From NCBI RefSeq assembly GCF_010015585.1, contig NW_022985090.1:124001-188000 (forward strand): a stretch of 64,000 bases of DNA, given 5' to 3'. The notes beneath the pieces were generated by a model, which saw nothing but the letters and a program-made list of their open reading frames with translations, ran no database searches and was not told where the DNA came from. Shown one piece after another: positions 23,208 to 34,886 of this stretch. The position numbers were made by a program, and so were the translations under genes. This DNA comes from Eremomyces bilateralis CBS 781.70. Lineage: Eukaryota; Ascomycota; Dothideomycetes; Eremomycetales; Eremomycetaceae. Numbering within the stretch: the first letter of the stretch is position 1; every line of letters starts with the position of its first letter.

Positions 23208-23378
23208 ATGCCTAAACGCGTCAAATATTTAGAGGAGACTAAACAGAAAGCAGTCAAGGAGGCTATAGACCAAAAAAAAAAAGCAGGAAAAACCGTCTAT
23301 ATTTCAGCATTGGCGCGTGGGTTCCAAATTAGCCGGTTCGTCCTTCAAGGCCGCCTTCAAGGAAAAACATCCTATTGA
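23208..23378 (+). mobile_element. Remnant of a pogo-type transposase: N-terminal HTH only
   Basis: A 56-codon frame starts MPKRVKYLEETKQKAVKEA and contains a Psq-type helix-turn-helix (VYISALARGFQISRFVLQGR). This is the DNA-binding N-terminus of fungal pogo/Tigger transposases. It ends after the helix. No CENP-B-type domain or DDE domain follows, so only the 5' end of the gene survives. An A-run lies at about 23270-23282. Terminal inverted repeats were not found. Confidence 0.6.
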
Positions 23379-24405
23379 TGGAAGCTGGAATGCATCGGTC
23401 GACCCCCCCACGTGATATTGAGCCAAATTAAGCACTCTGATTGGTTGAAGGCTGGTGAGATTTGTCCCTAACATTTTTTGACGATGTCCCTAAGGCGCGG
23501 GCACCTCTCACCCGTCTTGGGCTCTCCCACCACCCGTCCTCGGCACCCGGCTACCCATTTTGGGCACCTACGATCACCCGCTTTAGGCAACCCCTATCCC
23601 CCGTTTTAGGTTAGCCGCTTGTTGCGGGGCAGAAGTGGTCGAGGGCCGTATAGGCGTCAAAGAGTGCCCAAAAGTTTGGCACGGTGTTGTGAAGACGACA
23701 ATAGTAGAAGACTGATTATATTGATTGATTTCTATGGAGACTAACTAGTTAGTTGGGGATGTCTACGCAGTAAGTTAGATATAGACGGTTGATCACCTGA
23801 CTAATGATGCTTGAGGCATCAATCCTGTGGTGAACAGAATCTTTCGCACATCCGTATCGTCATTATCAATCCAATCCAGTTCATAAGATTAGTCTCTTAG
23901 ACTGGGAGATGCTCCAAGAGCCCACCTCATCAACCTGTGTTGAAAATTGCTTGCCGGTATAGAATCGCCCTGCAGAGAAGTCTCTCGTTCCGCTCAGCCC
24001 CCTGTGAAAGGGTGGTGAGAGGGCGGAACCTGTTGCCCAGAGGGCGACGAGGCAAAATGGATACGAATTGTTATCAAGCTACAAAAATCCGCCAGATCCA
24101 TATTTTGGAATCTAAGTAAGAGAATCGATATTCAGGGCAGCTAAAGTTTAGCACAAAGCGGCGCGGTCGCAATTGTTGAGTGCATCAAAGTCCTACTATG
24201 TCACTATGGGATCAGACCACATATCACCTAACTTGATTTTCGGCAAGGCTCCTGCAACCGCAGGATTAGACAGTGTAAGTGACAGCTTGCCGTGCTTTCC
24301 AGAGTCGCACCGCAGCTCAGTTCTAATTACCAGTAAATCTTTGTTTCATTCCTAGTCAGTATGAATAGCGCTGATAACATTTAGAGGGAGAACTCGGAAT
24401 ATTTA
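23379..24405. other. Intergenic, with a GCACCC-rich patch
   Basis: Around 23495-23610 a patch repeats short CACCCG/GGCACC words, perhaps part of the same element as the HTH remnant. The rest has no supported gene. The end is the upstream region of the kinase fusion gene. Confidence 0.35.
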
Positions 24406-27332
24406 ATGCCTGGTAACGAGCCTCAAACCAATCCAGTGGAAGTCCAGCATGCGATGTACCCTCCCGGCCCAAGCCAAAACGCGCATGGATCCAATCTCAT
24501 GACGGTGGATGGCAGGGCCGTACGGCTCTTTTTAGAGTGGATCACCGGATTTGGAGCTTCCTCGCCTCCAGCAGACGAAGAGTTCAAAGCTTTCGCTTGC
24601 CTTACACGTGTCCCCGTTGATGTTGTCCGAACTTGGTTTGCGAATTATCCTGTCGTATCTGGAAATGACTCAGGCTTCCATTCTGGACATCAGACTTCAA
24701 CACTCTCAGCTATCCCTAGCCTACCGTCATCGGGCACCGCTGCAAGCTCGACTCCACTTAGTGAAAAGACCTGTCCCAGAAGCCGAAGAGAATTGTGCAA
24801 GCGGACGTTGGATGAGAGTTGCTTGGGACGAAGCTCAGACTCGATCTATCAATGTACCCGAAAATGCGGTAGACGATTCCGGAGACGGGATATGTGGGAG
24901 AGACATGAATGTATATTCCTCCCTTCTCCACGATACCACTGCTCGATTTGTGTCTCCGAAAAAGGAAATGCGAGGGTCTTGTGTCGGAAGGACAAACTCC
25001 GGGAGCATTTCAAGCGCTTCCATCCGACGCTGAATCCGAAAAATTACGAAATCTCTAGCAAAATTAAATCTGCGGGAGTGCTTCCGACCTGGTGCGGTTT
25101 TTGTCAAAAGCGCGACCAATTTTTTGACCTCGATCAGCGATTTGGACACATCGCAAACCATTTCAAAGAAAGGAAGTGCATGCTTGAGTGGGTCGATGAA
25201 GAAACTCAAAAGGAGGTCACAGAACAAGACAATGACGACTTCGGTGGGAACGAGCCTGGAGAGGACTGGAATTTCTTCGAAGACCTCGACTGGAACGACC
25301 TTGACTTCAATGGTAGCGGACACAGCTCAGCCGGTAATGGATATATCTCCAACAGCAACTACTCCGGGTTCGGCGGACACAATTTCAGTCGATTCTGTCT
25401 CCGGATGGCTGACCATAGTATCATCTATCCTCACCTGACCCCTGAGAACTTTGTCAGTCGGCGTCTCTTGGGCGTGGGAGCCTTTTCAATTGTTGATGAG
25501 GTTATTGGGCTACTCTCTTTGATGAAATTTGCGCGCAAAGTGCCCACTAGCTCTGCACGCGCTGCCTACCATGCGTACAACGAAATCGAAATCTTGAAAC
25601 GCATCAGCCATCCACACATTGTCTCGTTGGTTGGGACCATCTCATTCAAAGGTCGGACAGCATTGCTTCTGTTACCAGCCGCCGATATCAACCTCAGAGT
25701 TTGGTTACGAAACCTTGATGAAGCTAGACCTCAGCGTTTAGGGAAACTAGTTGCAATCTTCTCGCAGCTTACCTCTGGATTGCATTATCTTCATGGAAGA
25801 ACGCCGCCGATTATTCATGGAGATATCAAGCCTGAAAACATCCTCATTATTGAGTCAAGGTCCCGTCCCATCCAGGCCTTTTTGAGCGACTTTGGCTCTG
25901 CACAGCGATTTGGACCCCGCAGGTATGGACAAGAAATTGGCCCCATAACAACGGTCTATGCTGCCACTGAATTGAGACGGCCAGGAGCTACTATCAGCCG
26001 GTCTGCCGATATATGGTCACTAGGATGTATCATGCTCGAAGCACTGATCTGGATTCTTGATGGAAAAGTTCCTGATAGAGCACTTTCCGGAGTTTGGACT
26101 AAACCCATGGAGCAGCTAGCACACCTAGGGACGATTTTGGAATATCAGAGAACGCCGTTGATAGGCATGTTCGACTATATCAAGTCAATGCTTAACGAAG
26201 ATCCCGCAAAGAGACCTGATATTGGTACGGTTGGGAAGGCCTTAGAATCCTGCATCGAGTATGTTATTCTCAGGCTTGGCCTTCTCATTGAAAATGAATA
26301 ACGCTGACACCTCATTGGCTCCGATCTAGATTAGGTGGGGTTCTCAAACTCCCCCATTACCCTCTGGCGGTCCGTAGAGAGCGTCATGAAGAAGGTGCCC
26401 GCAAATCTAGTAACGAGTCGCAACTCGATCTAGACCTTCTCGGTCTTAGCATGAAACCACTCGACGACTATTTTATCCTAAGACATGCTCTGAATAATTC
26501 TGGTCAAATCTGGGACTTGCTCCGGTTGCACAGTCGACTCATTGAAACCAGGTCACTCGATATCGTTGAGTCAAGTCGCTGGAATGAAATGTCGAACAAG
26601 TTACGTGCTGATTCAATGGCCGTGGAGCTTGGCATTGGATCGGAGGACGACGATACGAGCCTAGAAACTGATATTGCCTCGGATCCGTTTGTCGAGTTGA
26701 AGATCAGTACGCAATCTCCACCAGGGAGCATGCGGGATACCCCTCTTGTTCCTTCACGCCGCTGCGTAGTTGAATCATGGCTTTCCAACCCCGAAAGCTG
26801 GTCACTTAGGAAGGCACCGGAATTCGCGCACCGTTCACTGCCAGTTGTTGTCCCTAGCTCGCAGAAAGTCTGCCTTCATTCGCAAGCTAAGGAATTCCCC
26901 AACTCTTTCGAAGTTTTGGATTCAGAGGTCGAATGTGGAAGCACTGATGCCAACGTGCGATCCAAGCCTCTCAAGTTCTCATGCTGGTTTGAAGGCTTCG
27001 AAGAGCAGTCATCGGCGGGTCCATCCTATTATACTGGGGAACGGCTATACTCCGTTTTGTCAATGAACGAATCGCAATATGAAGGATCCTGGACTGCTGA
27101 CGAATTTGCCATTGGAGGTAAGATTGAAAGAGCTGCTACGCACACTCCAAGGCTGGACGGGGACACCATCGGCACCTTGACTTCTGGAATTATGCGTTCC
27201 CCGATTGAGGACGCGTTTGGATCCAAGAGCATGACGGAGAGCAAGGATCGAGATGATGGCTTGGAAGACCTCTCATCGGCATATGACAATCCTGTAGCCT
27301 TCGATCTAGGGTTTCCATTCTCTCCTAGTTAG
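24406..27332 (+). CDS. Homeobox - C2H2 zinc finger - protein kinase fusion protein (951 aa)
   Basis: Exons 24406-26258 and 26330-27332 (71-nt intron with GTATGT donor, CTGAC branch and CTAG acceptor) give 951 residues. Residues about 35-80 form a KN-type homeodomain-like segment ending in the recognition helix VDVVRTWFANY. Residues about 148-240 contain Cys2His2 fingers (YQCTRKCGRRFRRRDMWERHEC; YHCSIC with HFKRFHP). Residues about 350-615 are a protein kinase: Gly loop GVGAFSIV, Lys in FARKV, catalytic loop HGDIKPEN, DFGSA, and ADIWSLGCIMLE. All core catalytic residues are present, though HRD is HGD. The C-terminal 330 residues are acidic, Ser-rich and unassigned. A DNA-binding kinase is unusual. 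Homeobox/C2H2 proteins annotated as transcription factors exist in Aspergillus. The gene looks intact although it sits beside transposon debris. Confidence 0.85.
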
Positions 27333-27796
27333 TTATCCGAGTCTCGTAGATAGAATGGTAGCGGCTATCCCAACCCTTTCGCATCCTGAAGAGAATCTAA
27401 GACCACACAAAGTAATGAAAAGCAGAAGAAATAACTGCGATCATTACCAGCATGACCATGGTGCTTATATGGACGTATTCCTATTTGCTAGATATCCTAC
27501 CTGCTCCTAGATTTCTAATGCTGATTTTATAATGTAATCTGTTATTTGCAACCAGAACGCCACTTACATGGACAATCCACTTCAGAACGCATTAATTAGA
27601 GAGCACCAATGGGCAAGGATGTCGGTTATAACCCCAATCGGTTGTTTACAACCGCCAAGACCTGTCTGCATGCAATTGGCTTATAATTAGTTGGTCCTCG
27701 ACCGATTCTGCTCATAGATCGACCTCAAACCTCATTACCCACCTCCGTACCCGCCATAGGTGAAAACGCGACTCGCCGAGCCAGTCGTCAACGTCG
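27333..27796. other. Intergenic, with 7-bp palindrome
   Basis: AT-rich, with CGGTTGT/ACAACCG palindrome at about 27639-27654. It may hold the 5' end of the hAT element that follows, but a terminal inverted repeat could not be matched. Confidence 0.35.
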
Positions 27797-29690
27797 ATGA
27801 CCTCTCTCGGTCGATTCGTCCGCCTTCCTAAGGCAAGTCTAAGCATTGAGCAAGCATTGATTCAGTGGGTAGTCCAGACACGGCAGCCATTCACGGTGGT
27901 GGAGCATTCTTTATTTCAAACAGTCTTTGAAGCTGGCAATGTCAAGCTTTCCGTTAAGAGCGCGGATACTCTCTATAATTAATCGAATCAAGGATGAGTT
28001 CTCCAAAAGCGGAATAGAGCTACGCTCAAGCAAGGCTTGGCACAAAGTTTGCCACTCCATTGCGCTATCGCTCGATGCTTGGACGTCCGAGAATCAATTA
28101 CCGATCTTGGGTGTGATCGGTTATTAGATCACCCTAGACTTCGAAAAGCGAGAAGTCCTCCTAGACTTTGCGGAAATCCAGGGGCCTTACTCAGGCCGAA
28201 ACCTGGCCGATTGCCTTCTTACCATAATTTACGAACTAACTTAGACATCGCTCCGAAAGTTCTAACTATTACGGGCGACAATGCTTGCAATAATGGCACC
28301 CTTTATAATATTCTATATACCGAGCTACTAAAAGAATATAAGGATGCGGATGATGGCCTCGGTCTCAAGCCACTATGGTAATGCGATTCCATGGCCGGAG
28401 AAGCTTCATTCGTTATTTGGCTGATGTTATCAATCTCGTCTACAAGGAAATTCTAGCAGCAATAGGATCGAGTTCGAATAGGGAAGCTAAGATAGCGTAA
28501 GATGAATTGGAACTTCATAAGAACCGGTCCCTCCTAACCACGAGTGAGGAGAAAAGTGCCATTGCCAAGATCCGTCTTCTCGTCCTCTGGGTTGCCCGAA
28601 GTCCACAGCGCCGCCAAGATAGAAGCTCGTCTCTCCAACTAAGCAAATTAACTACGACGTCGATACTCGATAGAACTCGATATATATCATAATCACCCAG
28701 GCGATCCGCCTTCGAAGAGAGCTTACACAGTTTATACGCACTCATCCCGACGTGAGGATACTACATCTTGTGGACGCAGAATGGTCCACCCCGGAGCAAA
28801 TTGAGAGGATTCTGAAACCGTTTTGGGATCATACTAACCACGTTTAAAGAGTTGTCCGAGCCTTATGGACTGCCTCCTAATATATTGCGCCCTCGATGAC
28901 TTTCTAGACGACAATCACACGGCGAAAGGCGGGTTTAAAGACGTGGGTATCAACCTTAGAGAGGCGATAGGAAGAGCGAGGAGGAAAATGGATAAGTTTA
29001 TTAAGATGATGGACAACAACATCCTATACTACGTGGCGGCGGTCCTCGATCCGCGCATTAAGACGTCCCTGATCGAAGCACAGATGAACAAAGAGGGTGC
29101 TGAACTGATCGTTTCCGAAGTACGCGAATTCTTCAAGCATAAATATCCATTTCACCCTAGTCTACCATTAGAGGCGGAACGCCCATCAGGTATGCCTAAG
29201 TTACGGTGGAAGACACTGTGAGATAAATAGCGGTTTCGCTCAATCAGGTGATTAATGCAGGGACACGGTGGGAAAACCCCGTTAGATTCCAAAAGAGCGT
29301 AGATAGATTGAACTTGATCCTGAAGAGCCGGATCCTACGAAAACAGGCTGTTCTTGCAGCTATTTTATATGGTTTACAATGGTCAATGGTGATCTATTCC
29401 CTAAAAAGGGAAAGAATGGGGGTATATAATCGAATACGGAATGAAGCCGTGGGGAAACGCCAAGAAACACAGATATTCTGTGACAAGACACTTCAGCGGG
29501 TTCAGCCGTATCCATGTACGCAGGCTTCGGACGTCGACCGATACTTCGATTCTCTCCAGCTAGCTGGTCGCATCCCTCGTTTGCGGACGGTGACCCTGAC
29601 TGGGTATTGAAATGGTGGAAAGCAAATGCGCCTGACTTTCCTTGCATGGCTCAAGCGGTACGCGACTAATAATGAGGCGTTAGATGTTAC
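27797..29690 (+). mobile_element. Decayed hAT-type DNA transposon (Restless-like)
   Basis: Pieces of a hAT transposase can be read in order on the plus strand across several frames. They are an N-part (SKAWHKVCHSIALSLDAWTS, the conserved DxWTS region), a GDNACNN segment, a middle part (KFIKMMDNNILYYVAAVLDP, the typical YYxAxxLDPR region, near 29030) and the start of the C-terminal dimerisation domain (ASDVDRYFDS near 29535, DWVLKWWKANAP near 29600). Many stops and frame changes separate them, so it is inactive and old. The expected catalytic Glu block near the C-terminus is cut off at about 29690. Terminal inverted repeats and an 8-bp target duplication were not identified. Confidence 0.75.
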
Positions 29691-29717
29691 AACTTCATTT
29701 GCCTAACTATATATATG

Positions 29718-29845
29718 CGAAGTATTCATGAATAATATGAATGTTCATGAATATGAATATAAGGCGTAATCATATTCACATTATTCGCCAAGACTTTTAC
29801 GGTATTCATATTCACAAATTATTCATATTATTCGTATTCATTTCG
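29718..29845. repeat. AT-rich cluster of ATTCAT/ATGAAT words in both orientations
   Basis: Over about 130 bp the words TATTCAT, ATGAATA and AATATGAAT recur in direct and inverted order, so the segment can fold on itself. It lies directly downstream of the hAT remains. Arrays of short motifs near the ends are typical transposase-binding subterminal repeats, though a simple AT-rich satellite is also possible. Confidence 0.5.
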
Positions 29846-30499
29846 GAGCTCTATCAGCATTGGATTCTGCTATGCTTCACATCTCGCCGCTACGCAGGAA
29901 ATATTAACGAGTCGAACCCGAGGTGATATCTTTGATACTCAGACCCAGGGAGGTTTGTTAGCCTCATCACGGTTGGTAACCAGCTTTGATCGTCATAAAC
30001 ATATTTTTCTCAACCTCTTCATTCCCAAGTCTCGTACTGTTCACAGTGTCGAGTTCAGTCAGTCGTTCGCTCAATTTCCAACAACACCATTATATAAATA
30101 CTACTTTTCCTCAGCTTTTGTCTCATTAGTGACCATTCTCTCCCCGGCTTCAGGTTGGTGAGACCACTACGACGCAATATTCCTGAAACCTCCCGACAGA
30201 GTGTCCGTGTGTCTACTAACAATGACTAAAACAAAATTGCTTAGTTAACTAGTTATATGTAACTAATCTAGATCCTCATAATATCCGAAGACCCGTTCTG
30301 TGCCCAGCAACTGTTGGAGATCCGCACTTCAGCCTTACAGGACATACTGTACCGTTTCTCTTTGGCTACCCTTCCTAGAGTATTGAGGGCGAACTTCTGA
30401 TGATGGAGCGAGTCGTGCAGAGCTGAACTGACTGGGAGTTGAATTGAAGACACGGCTCACTCAGTCGCCGAATCACAAGGATTAAGAAGTAGTATAAGA
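29846..30499. other. Gene-poor stretch
   Basis: Short frames only, no recognised feature. Confidence 0.35.
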
Positions 30500-30900
30500 A
30501 ACTCCGCAAACTTGGCGCTCATTGTTTGCAGATCGTTACTATTACTACTACAAAGCCACTCGGGAAGGTCGCTTTGAGAAGCATTTTGAGGTAGGATATC
30601 CGAGCAGTTCCAAAGCCGTGTGGGTGTCGTTCCAAGACCGACTCCTCCTTCATTTATTCAACAGCGAGCAAGCCAAATTAGCCATGGCCAAAGACATAGA
30701 CAAGCGGTGTGCGGTCATCCAGGAACTTGAAGGAGCGTAATTCTGTGAGGATTCTAGCGAGATTTACAGGCTGGTTTAGGAACCCCCAATCATGTTAATA
30801 TCGAGAGTGATTGGCCATTCAAGTGCGGTTATGAGGACTGCACATATATGTGTAAGTTTGGTTGGCAAAGACACATAAACAGAGAATCTTATGGCATGCC
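30500..30900 (+). pseudogene. Fragment of a C2H2-like zinc-finger gene
   Basis: A 72-codon frame (30522-30740) reads ADRYYYYYKATREGRFEKHF then DRLLLHLFNSEQAKLAMAK. Another frame just after it (about 30805-30890) gives WPFKCGYEDCTYMCKFGWQRH, a Cys2His-like finger. The two pieces are out of frame and no start was found, so this is probably a leftover of a larger gene. The protein family cannot be named. Confidence 0.4.
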
Positions 30901-31264
30901 TATGAAAACCATGTGCTAATTCCAGGTACTGTACCTCGTAGGTAAAATATGTAGTATCTAGGCACCATTATCAGTGGGTTCTGGGCGCAGTAAATGTAAA
31001 GGTCAAGGCACAAAACCCCTCGCACAACACTTATCCTGGATTGCGCGTTATTTTTCTCCAATTTCTACTGCTTCGCACTTCTAGAGACTCTGATGTACGC
31101 ACCACTCTGCTGAGGATCACATCCTAAGAAGCATTTTCCATATTTTCGTTCCTCTTGGGTTTTCCTTTCGCTCTAGAGTCTTTCATCCAATCATTATGCA
31201 CTCACCTGCCGCCAAACGAATCATGCATCTCAATGCTGATATACACCTCTGACGCTGGCACAGA

Positions 31265-31683
31265 ATGCTGGGTCTATCACGGCAAACGCCTCCATCATGG
31301 TACCGAGACCGAGTCCGCGAAGAGCTGCAGGAACGCCGGTCCGCCGAGTCCTTCTGTCAAAAGGTCAGCGAGACATCCGATGTCTTCTTCCCCCTCAGCC
31401 GCGCTCAATATGATGGCTTCCCAGTTCGCAAACTACCCGAGTTTGTGGCCTACCACCATGGTTTGGTTTATTCGTACATGATAACGAAGTACACTTTGCG
31501 CTGGAGCTTCTATCGGACGGCTGCAATGCTCTGCAATGTGCCTCGCTACGACCTCGTACGGGAGGTGGTGAGTCCTGGGAAAGATCCCAACTTGACGAGG
31601 TTGCTTCCCGGCACCAGATTGACCCTTTGGAGTATAAGCGAGTTAGTCGCCGACTACGACGGGTATGGCCACTTCTCCCCTGA
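31265..31683 (+). pseudogene. Small Arg-rich conserved fungal protein, frameshifted near C-terminus
   Basis: From ATG 31265 the frame reads MLGLSRQTPPSWYRDRVREE and continues with VSETSDVFFPLSRAQYDGFP and a helical middle part, well behaved to about 31585. The frame of best composition then changes by one base and reads EVASRHQIDPLEYKRVSRR to a stop at 31683. Staying in the first frame gives an unlike tail to 31780. GTGAGT at 31568 cannot be a donor for a normal-sized intron. I recall a short fungal family of this look with no known function, but cannot confirm it. Either a small indel breaks the end or the protein ends differently. It lies 0.6 kb upstream of another broken gene. Confidence 0.5.
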
Positions 31684-32251
31684 GAACAGCTCCGGGTATG
31701 TGGGAGGCATGACCTCTGGTTCCATTATGACGGATAGGAAGCAAATGATGAACTACGATTTTATATTTCTGGATGGTTAGATCTTGTTTTACGACTGAAA
31801 GGGTTCTGGTAGATGCGGAAACGCTGTCCAGCAACTTCCAAAAGCCAAAGATTGTATGCACTTGTGAGATGGTGACGATTCCCTGTTTGCTCGCCTTTCA
31901 TATTTCATATTTGCTTCTCCGCATTCAACCATTCGGTGGACAGGGGCACGTTTGTCAGAACAATCAGTGGGCAGGCAACATAAACATCAACAAAAGCAAC
32001 GTGCTTACTATTAATCAGACTAGAGCAGCGTGAAGCATCTATGCGAGTCTATAATTACAGCCCTTCATTATCTGCGGTGGTTGGATTGTGCCTCGTTGAG
32101 GTCAGTTTGCCTTCGTGGCTCCGTAGTCCCCTTCACTGGAATCCGAAGTATAAAGGCAGTTCCATCCGAAGGCGATTGGATCTCATCGAAAAATTCATCT
32201 TCAAGGTTATTTCATGACGAGCAACCGATCGAACACGGTCACCGAACCCTG

Positions 32252-34296
32252 ATGGATTCTCTGTCCGACCAGCCTACAGGCTCAGATGCCGGATCCTCTT
32301 CCAACGTTAAACCAGTAATCATCGGCATCTACGGAATACCAGGGTCAGGCAAGACATTCTTGCTGAACCAACTCCAAAAAGAACTCGAAGGAGAGGATTT
32401 CAAGTTCTATTAAGGCTCAGAGGTGATTGCCAGTCTCACTGCCGGCGGTCTCCGTGCTTTCCAGGCTCTAGAGGAGAGTTCGAAACAAAACCAGCGGAAA
32501 CTTGCCATCGACTGGATCCGAAATGAATGCGTGGAGAGCAAAAATGTTGAGGTAGTCACTGGACACTACATGTTTTGGCCTGAGGGAGGAGTTGAACGCA
32601 GGGTATACACTCCAAATGACCTGGACACGTTCACGCATATCATCTACATGACCGTTGCCCCCAAACTGGTGATGGAGCAACTCCTGAAGGATACCAGAAG
32701 CCGACCACCCATGTCAATTGAACACCTGAAGAGGTGGCAAGAAACCGAACAAACCGAGCTGCTTGGACTTTGCTACGAGCATAGCATCCTATTCACAGTC
32801 AGTTTCGCAACCGGGCGTGGCCTCGAAGATCATACACTGCTTCCAATGTAAAGATGAAGGCATCAACCTAGAAAGCATCGAAAAGAGCTCGACGAAATCC
32901 TGGAGGCTGCTGGAGGGCAAGGAAAGCTATATACAGTGGTAGTCTTCGATGCCGATAGGACATTGGCTGCCGAGGACAGCGGTACACTGTTTTGGGAAAA
33001 GCTCGATCAGGTTATGCAACCGCTCCCTCGCGATAACCCCGTTGAAGGCCCTATTCAGCAGCCCCATGGGGTATTCTTATACCGCGTTTCGTCAAGCCGC
33101 TTTATTATATGAAGAGGCGGTGGACAACATCGTGTTCGAGGCCCTCTGCGAATCTACGGCCGCTGCATAACGATGCACCCTGGGCTCGTATTGTTGTTGC
33201 GAGAAATAGCAGGACAGGAGCATATCACCGCACTGGTTGTCACTTGTGGACTGCGTCTGGTCTGGGAAAAAGTACTTGAGAGACAAGGCCTGTCGAACAC
33301 CGTGAATGTCATCGGCAGCGGTCAAGCCGGTGACGCATCGATCGTTACTCCGGCTGTGAAAGCCGCATTGGTTAGACGTTTCCGGAATACTTTTAAGACA
33401 TATGTCTGGGCGTTTGGAGATAGTGTTCTGGATTTGCCCATGCTCCAGGCGGCGGACGTACCCATTGTTGTAGTTGGGGAGGAGCATCAAAGAGGCAAAT
33501 CCATGGACCAGCCACTGCTGGACGCTATCAACAAGGGTCTTGAAGCGCACCAATTGGTCATACCGAGCACCGCCTCCTGTCGACTCGATTCAGGGAAACT
33601 TCCACTCGTGAAGTCCACGATCGAGGCGTTTATCAGCTCAATCTTGTTGGGTCGGAGTGAACGAAACTTGTCTCGGGTCCGTCATGGAACAGGCTGTAAC
33701 TCAGCCAAACTTCTCATGACGCCGACGCGCGACTCGAAAGTTGCTAGTCCTATCCTGAGAGAAGCCCATCGCCGAGTTTGATGGTACCTTGCGGTGAGTA
33801 TCTAACCGGCATGATCGGCATGGAAGAGTATGCGATTCCCCACGTCCAGGGCCACGAGACGATTGGATATCGACTTTGTCACGAAGGACAGACTTTGATC
33901 GTGGCATTGATGCGCGGGGGAGAGCCAATGGCTATGGGCGTTAACGATGCCTTTCCACTCGCCATGTTCATGCACGCATCGCAGCCTTCTCATGTGACGC
34001 CTCATCATCTGGAGGGACAACGGACGGTGCTTCTGGTGGACTCGATGGTGAACAGCGGCAAGGCGGCCACTGGTTTCATACAACACGTCCATAAACTGGA
34101 CTCTACGGTTCAAATTGTGGTGGTTGCGGGAGTTGTCCAGGTCGAGTCGATCAGGGTCGGAGATCTAGCCGCGGAACTTGACCTGAGACGGAATGTTAGC
34201 CTCATCGTTCTCCGTCTTTCGGATAATAAATTCACCGGCGAAGGAACTACCGATACTGGCAATCGACTCTTCAATACGACTCGACTGGATGGATGA
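32252..34296 (+). pseudogene. P-loop kinase - HAD phosphatase - uracil-PRTase-like tri-domain gene, broken
   Basis: Three domains are readable in order. First is a P-loop NTPase (GIYGIPGSGKTFLLNQLQ near 32325, uridine-kinase-like). Next is a HAD hydrolase (VVVFDADRTLAAED near 32943; VVTCGLRLVWEKVL; YVWAFGDSVLDLPMLQ). Last is a phosphoribosyltransferase (PHVQGHETIGYRLCHEGQ; PRPP loop VLLVDSMVNSGKAA; C-terminal TGNRLFNT, as in uracil PRTases). Such fused proteins occur in Aspergillus and relatives and suggest pyrimidine nucleotide salvage or sensing. At least five lesions interrupt it: a stop soon after the P-loop, frame changes between kinase and HAD, twice within HAD, and at the junction to the PRTase. 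The last 172 codons (33778-34296) are a clean frame. It was probably one gene of about 680 codons. Confidence 0.8.
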
Positions 34297-34886
34297 TGTG
34301 GGTTGTAAACTCACGCCCAGAGCAGCGATTGAGTGAAGGAGAAGAGTGATTTGACAGCATACATATTTGGCAGCACACGTTCATAGAAATATATCATTGT
34401 TTCCCCTTCTCCAACAATCCCATTTTCAATGGCTCAGACGGTTCAGGGGCGTCTTCGTGATACGTGATGCAGTGGGAACCATCCATAGGTCATTTCTCGC
34501 CGTGAAAGTAATTTAAGTTCCAACTGTGCATGTAGACAATTTCTATTTATTAAGCAATTATTGAGTTGACTTTAGGGAAGAGAGACTTAGGGAACTTCAT
34601 TGACTCAGATATAACTAGAAATGAATCGAGATGTGGTGGACTTGACGTTTTATGGTTGGTATCAAAGTAAAGAAAGCGCAAGACGTCCAACGACAATGAA
34701 ATCCAAATATTGACTCTCACACTTACAAAGGCTTCCAACTTCCACATCTAACCAACTACGAAATCTCATTTTGATCGATCCAAGGATAATAGCAATACCT
34801 TACCCTCCCACATCACCCTGAATCACTAATCCAAACCAACCCCACCACCACATCTTCCCACGGTACGCTCTACCACCTGAGCAACC
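34297..34886. other. Intergenic; promoter side of APC10
   Basis: This marks the change from AT-rich, decayed sequence to GC-rich conserved genes. No further feature. Confidence 0.4.

Noticed and set aside
29895-29970. Possible minus-strand tRNA, from GGTTCGACTC-like B box
   Set aside because: The flanking bases do not pair into a T-arm and no A box or acceptor stem could be found.
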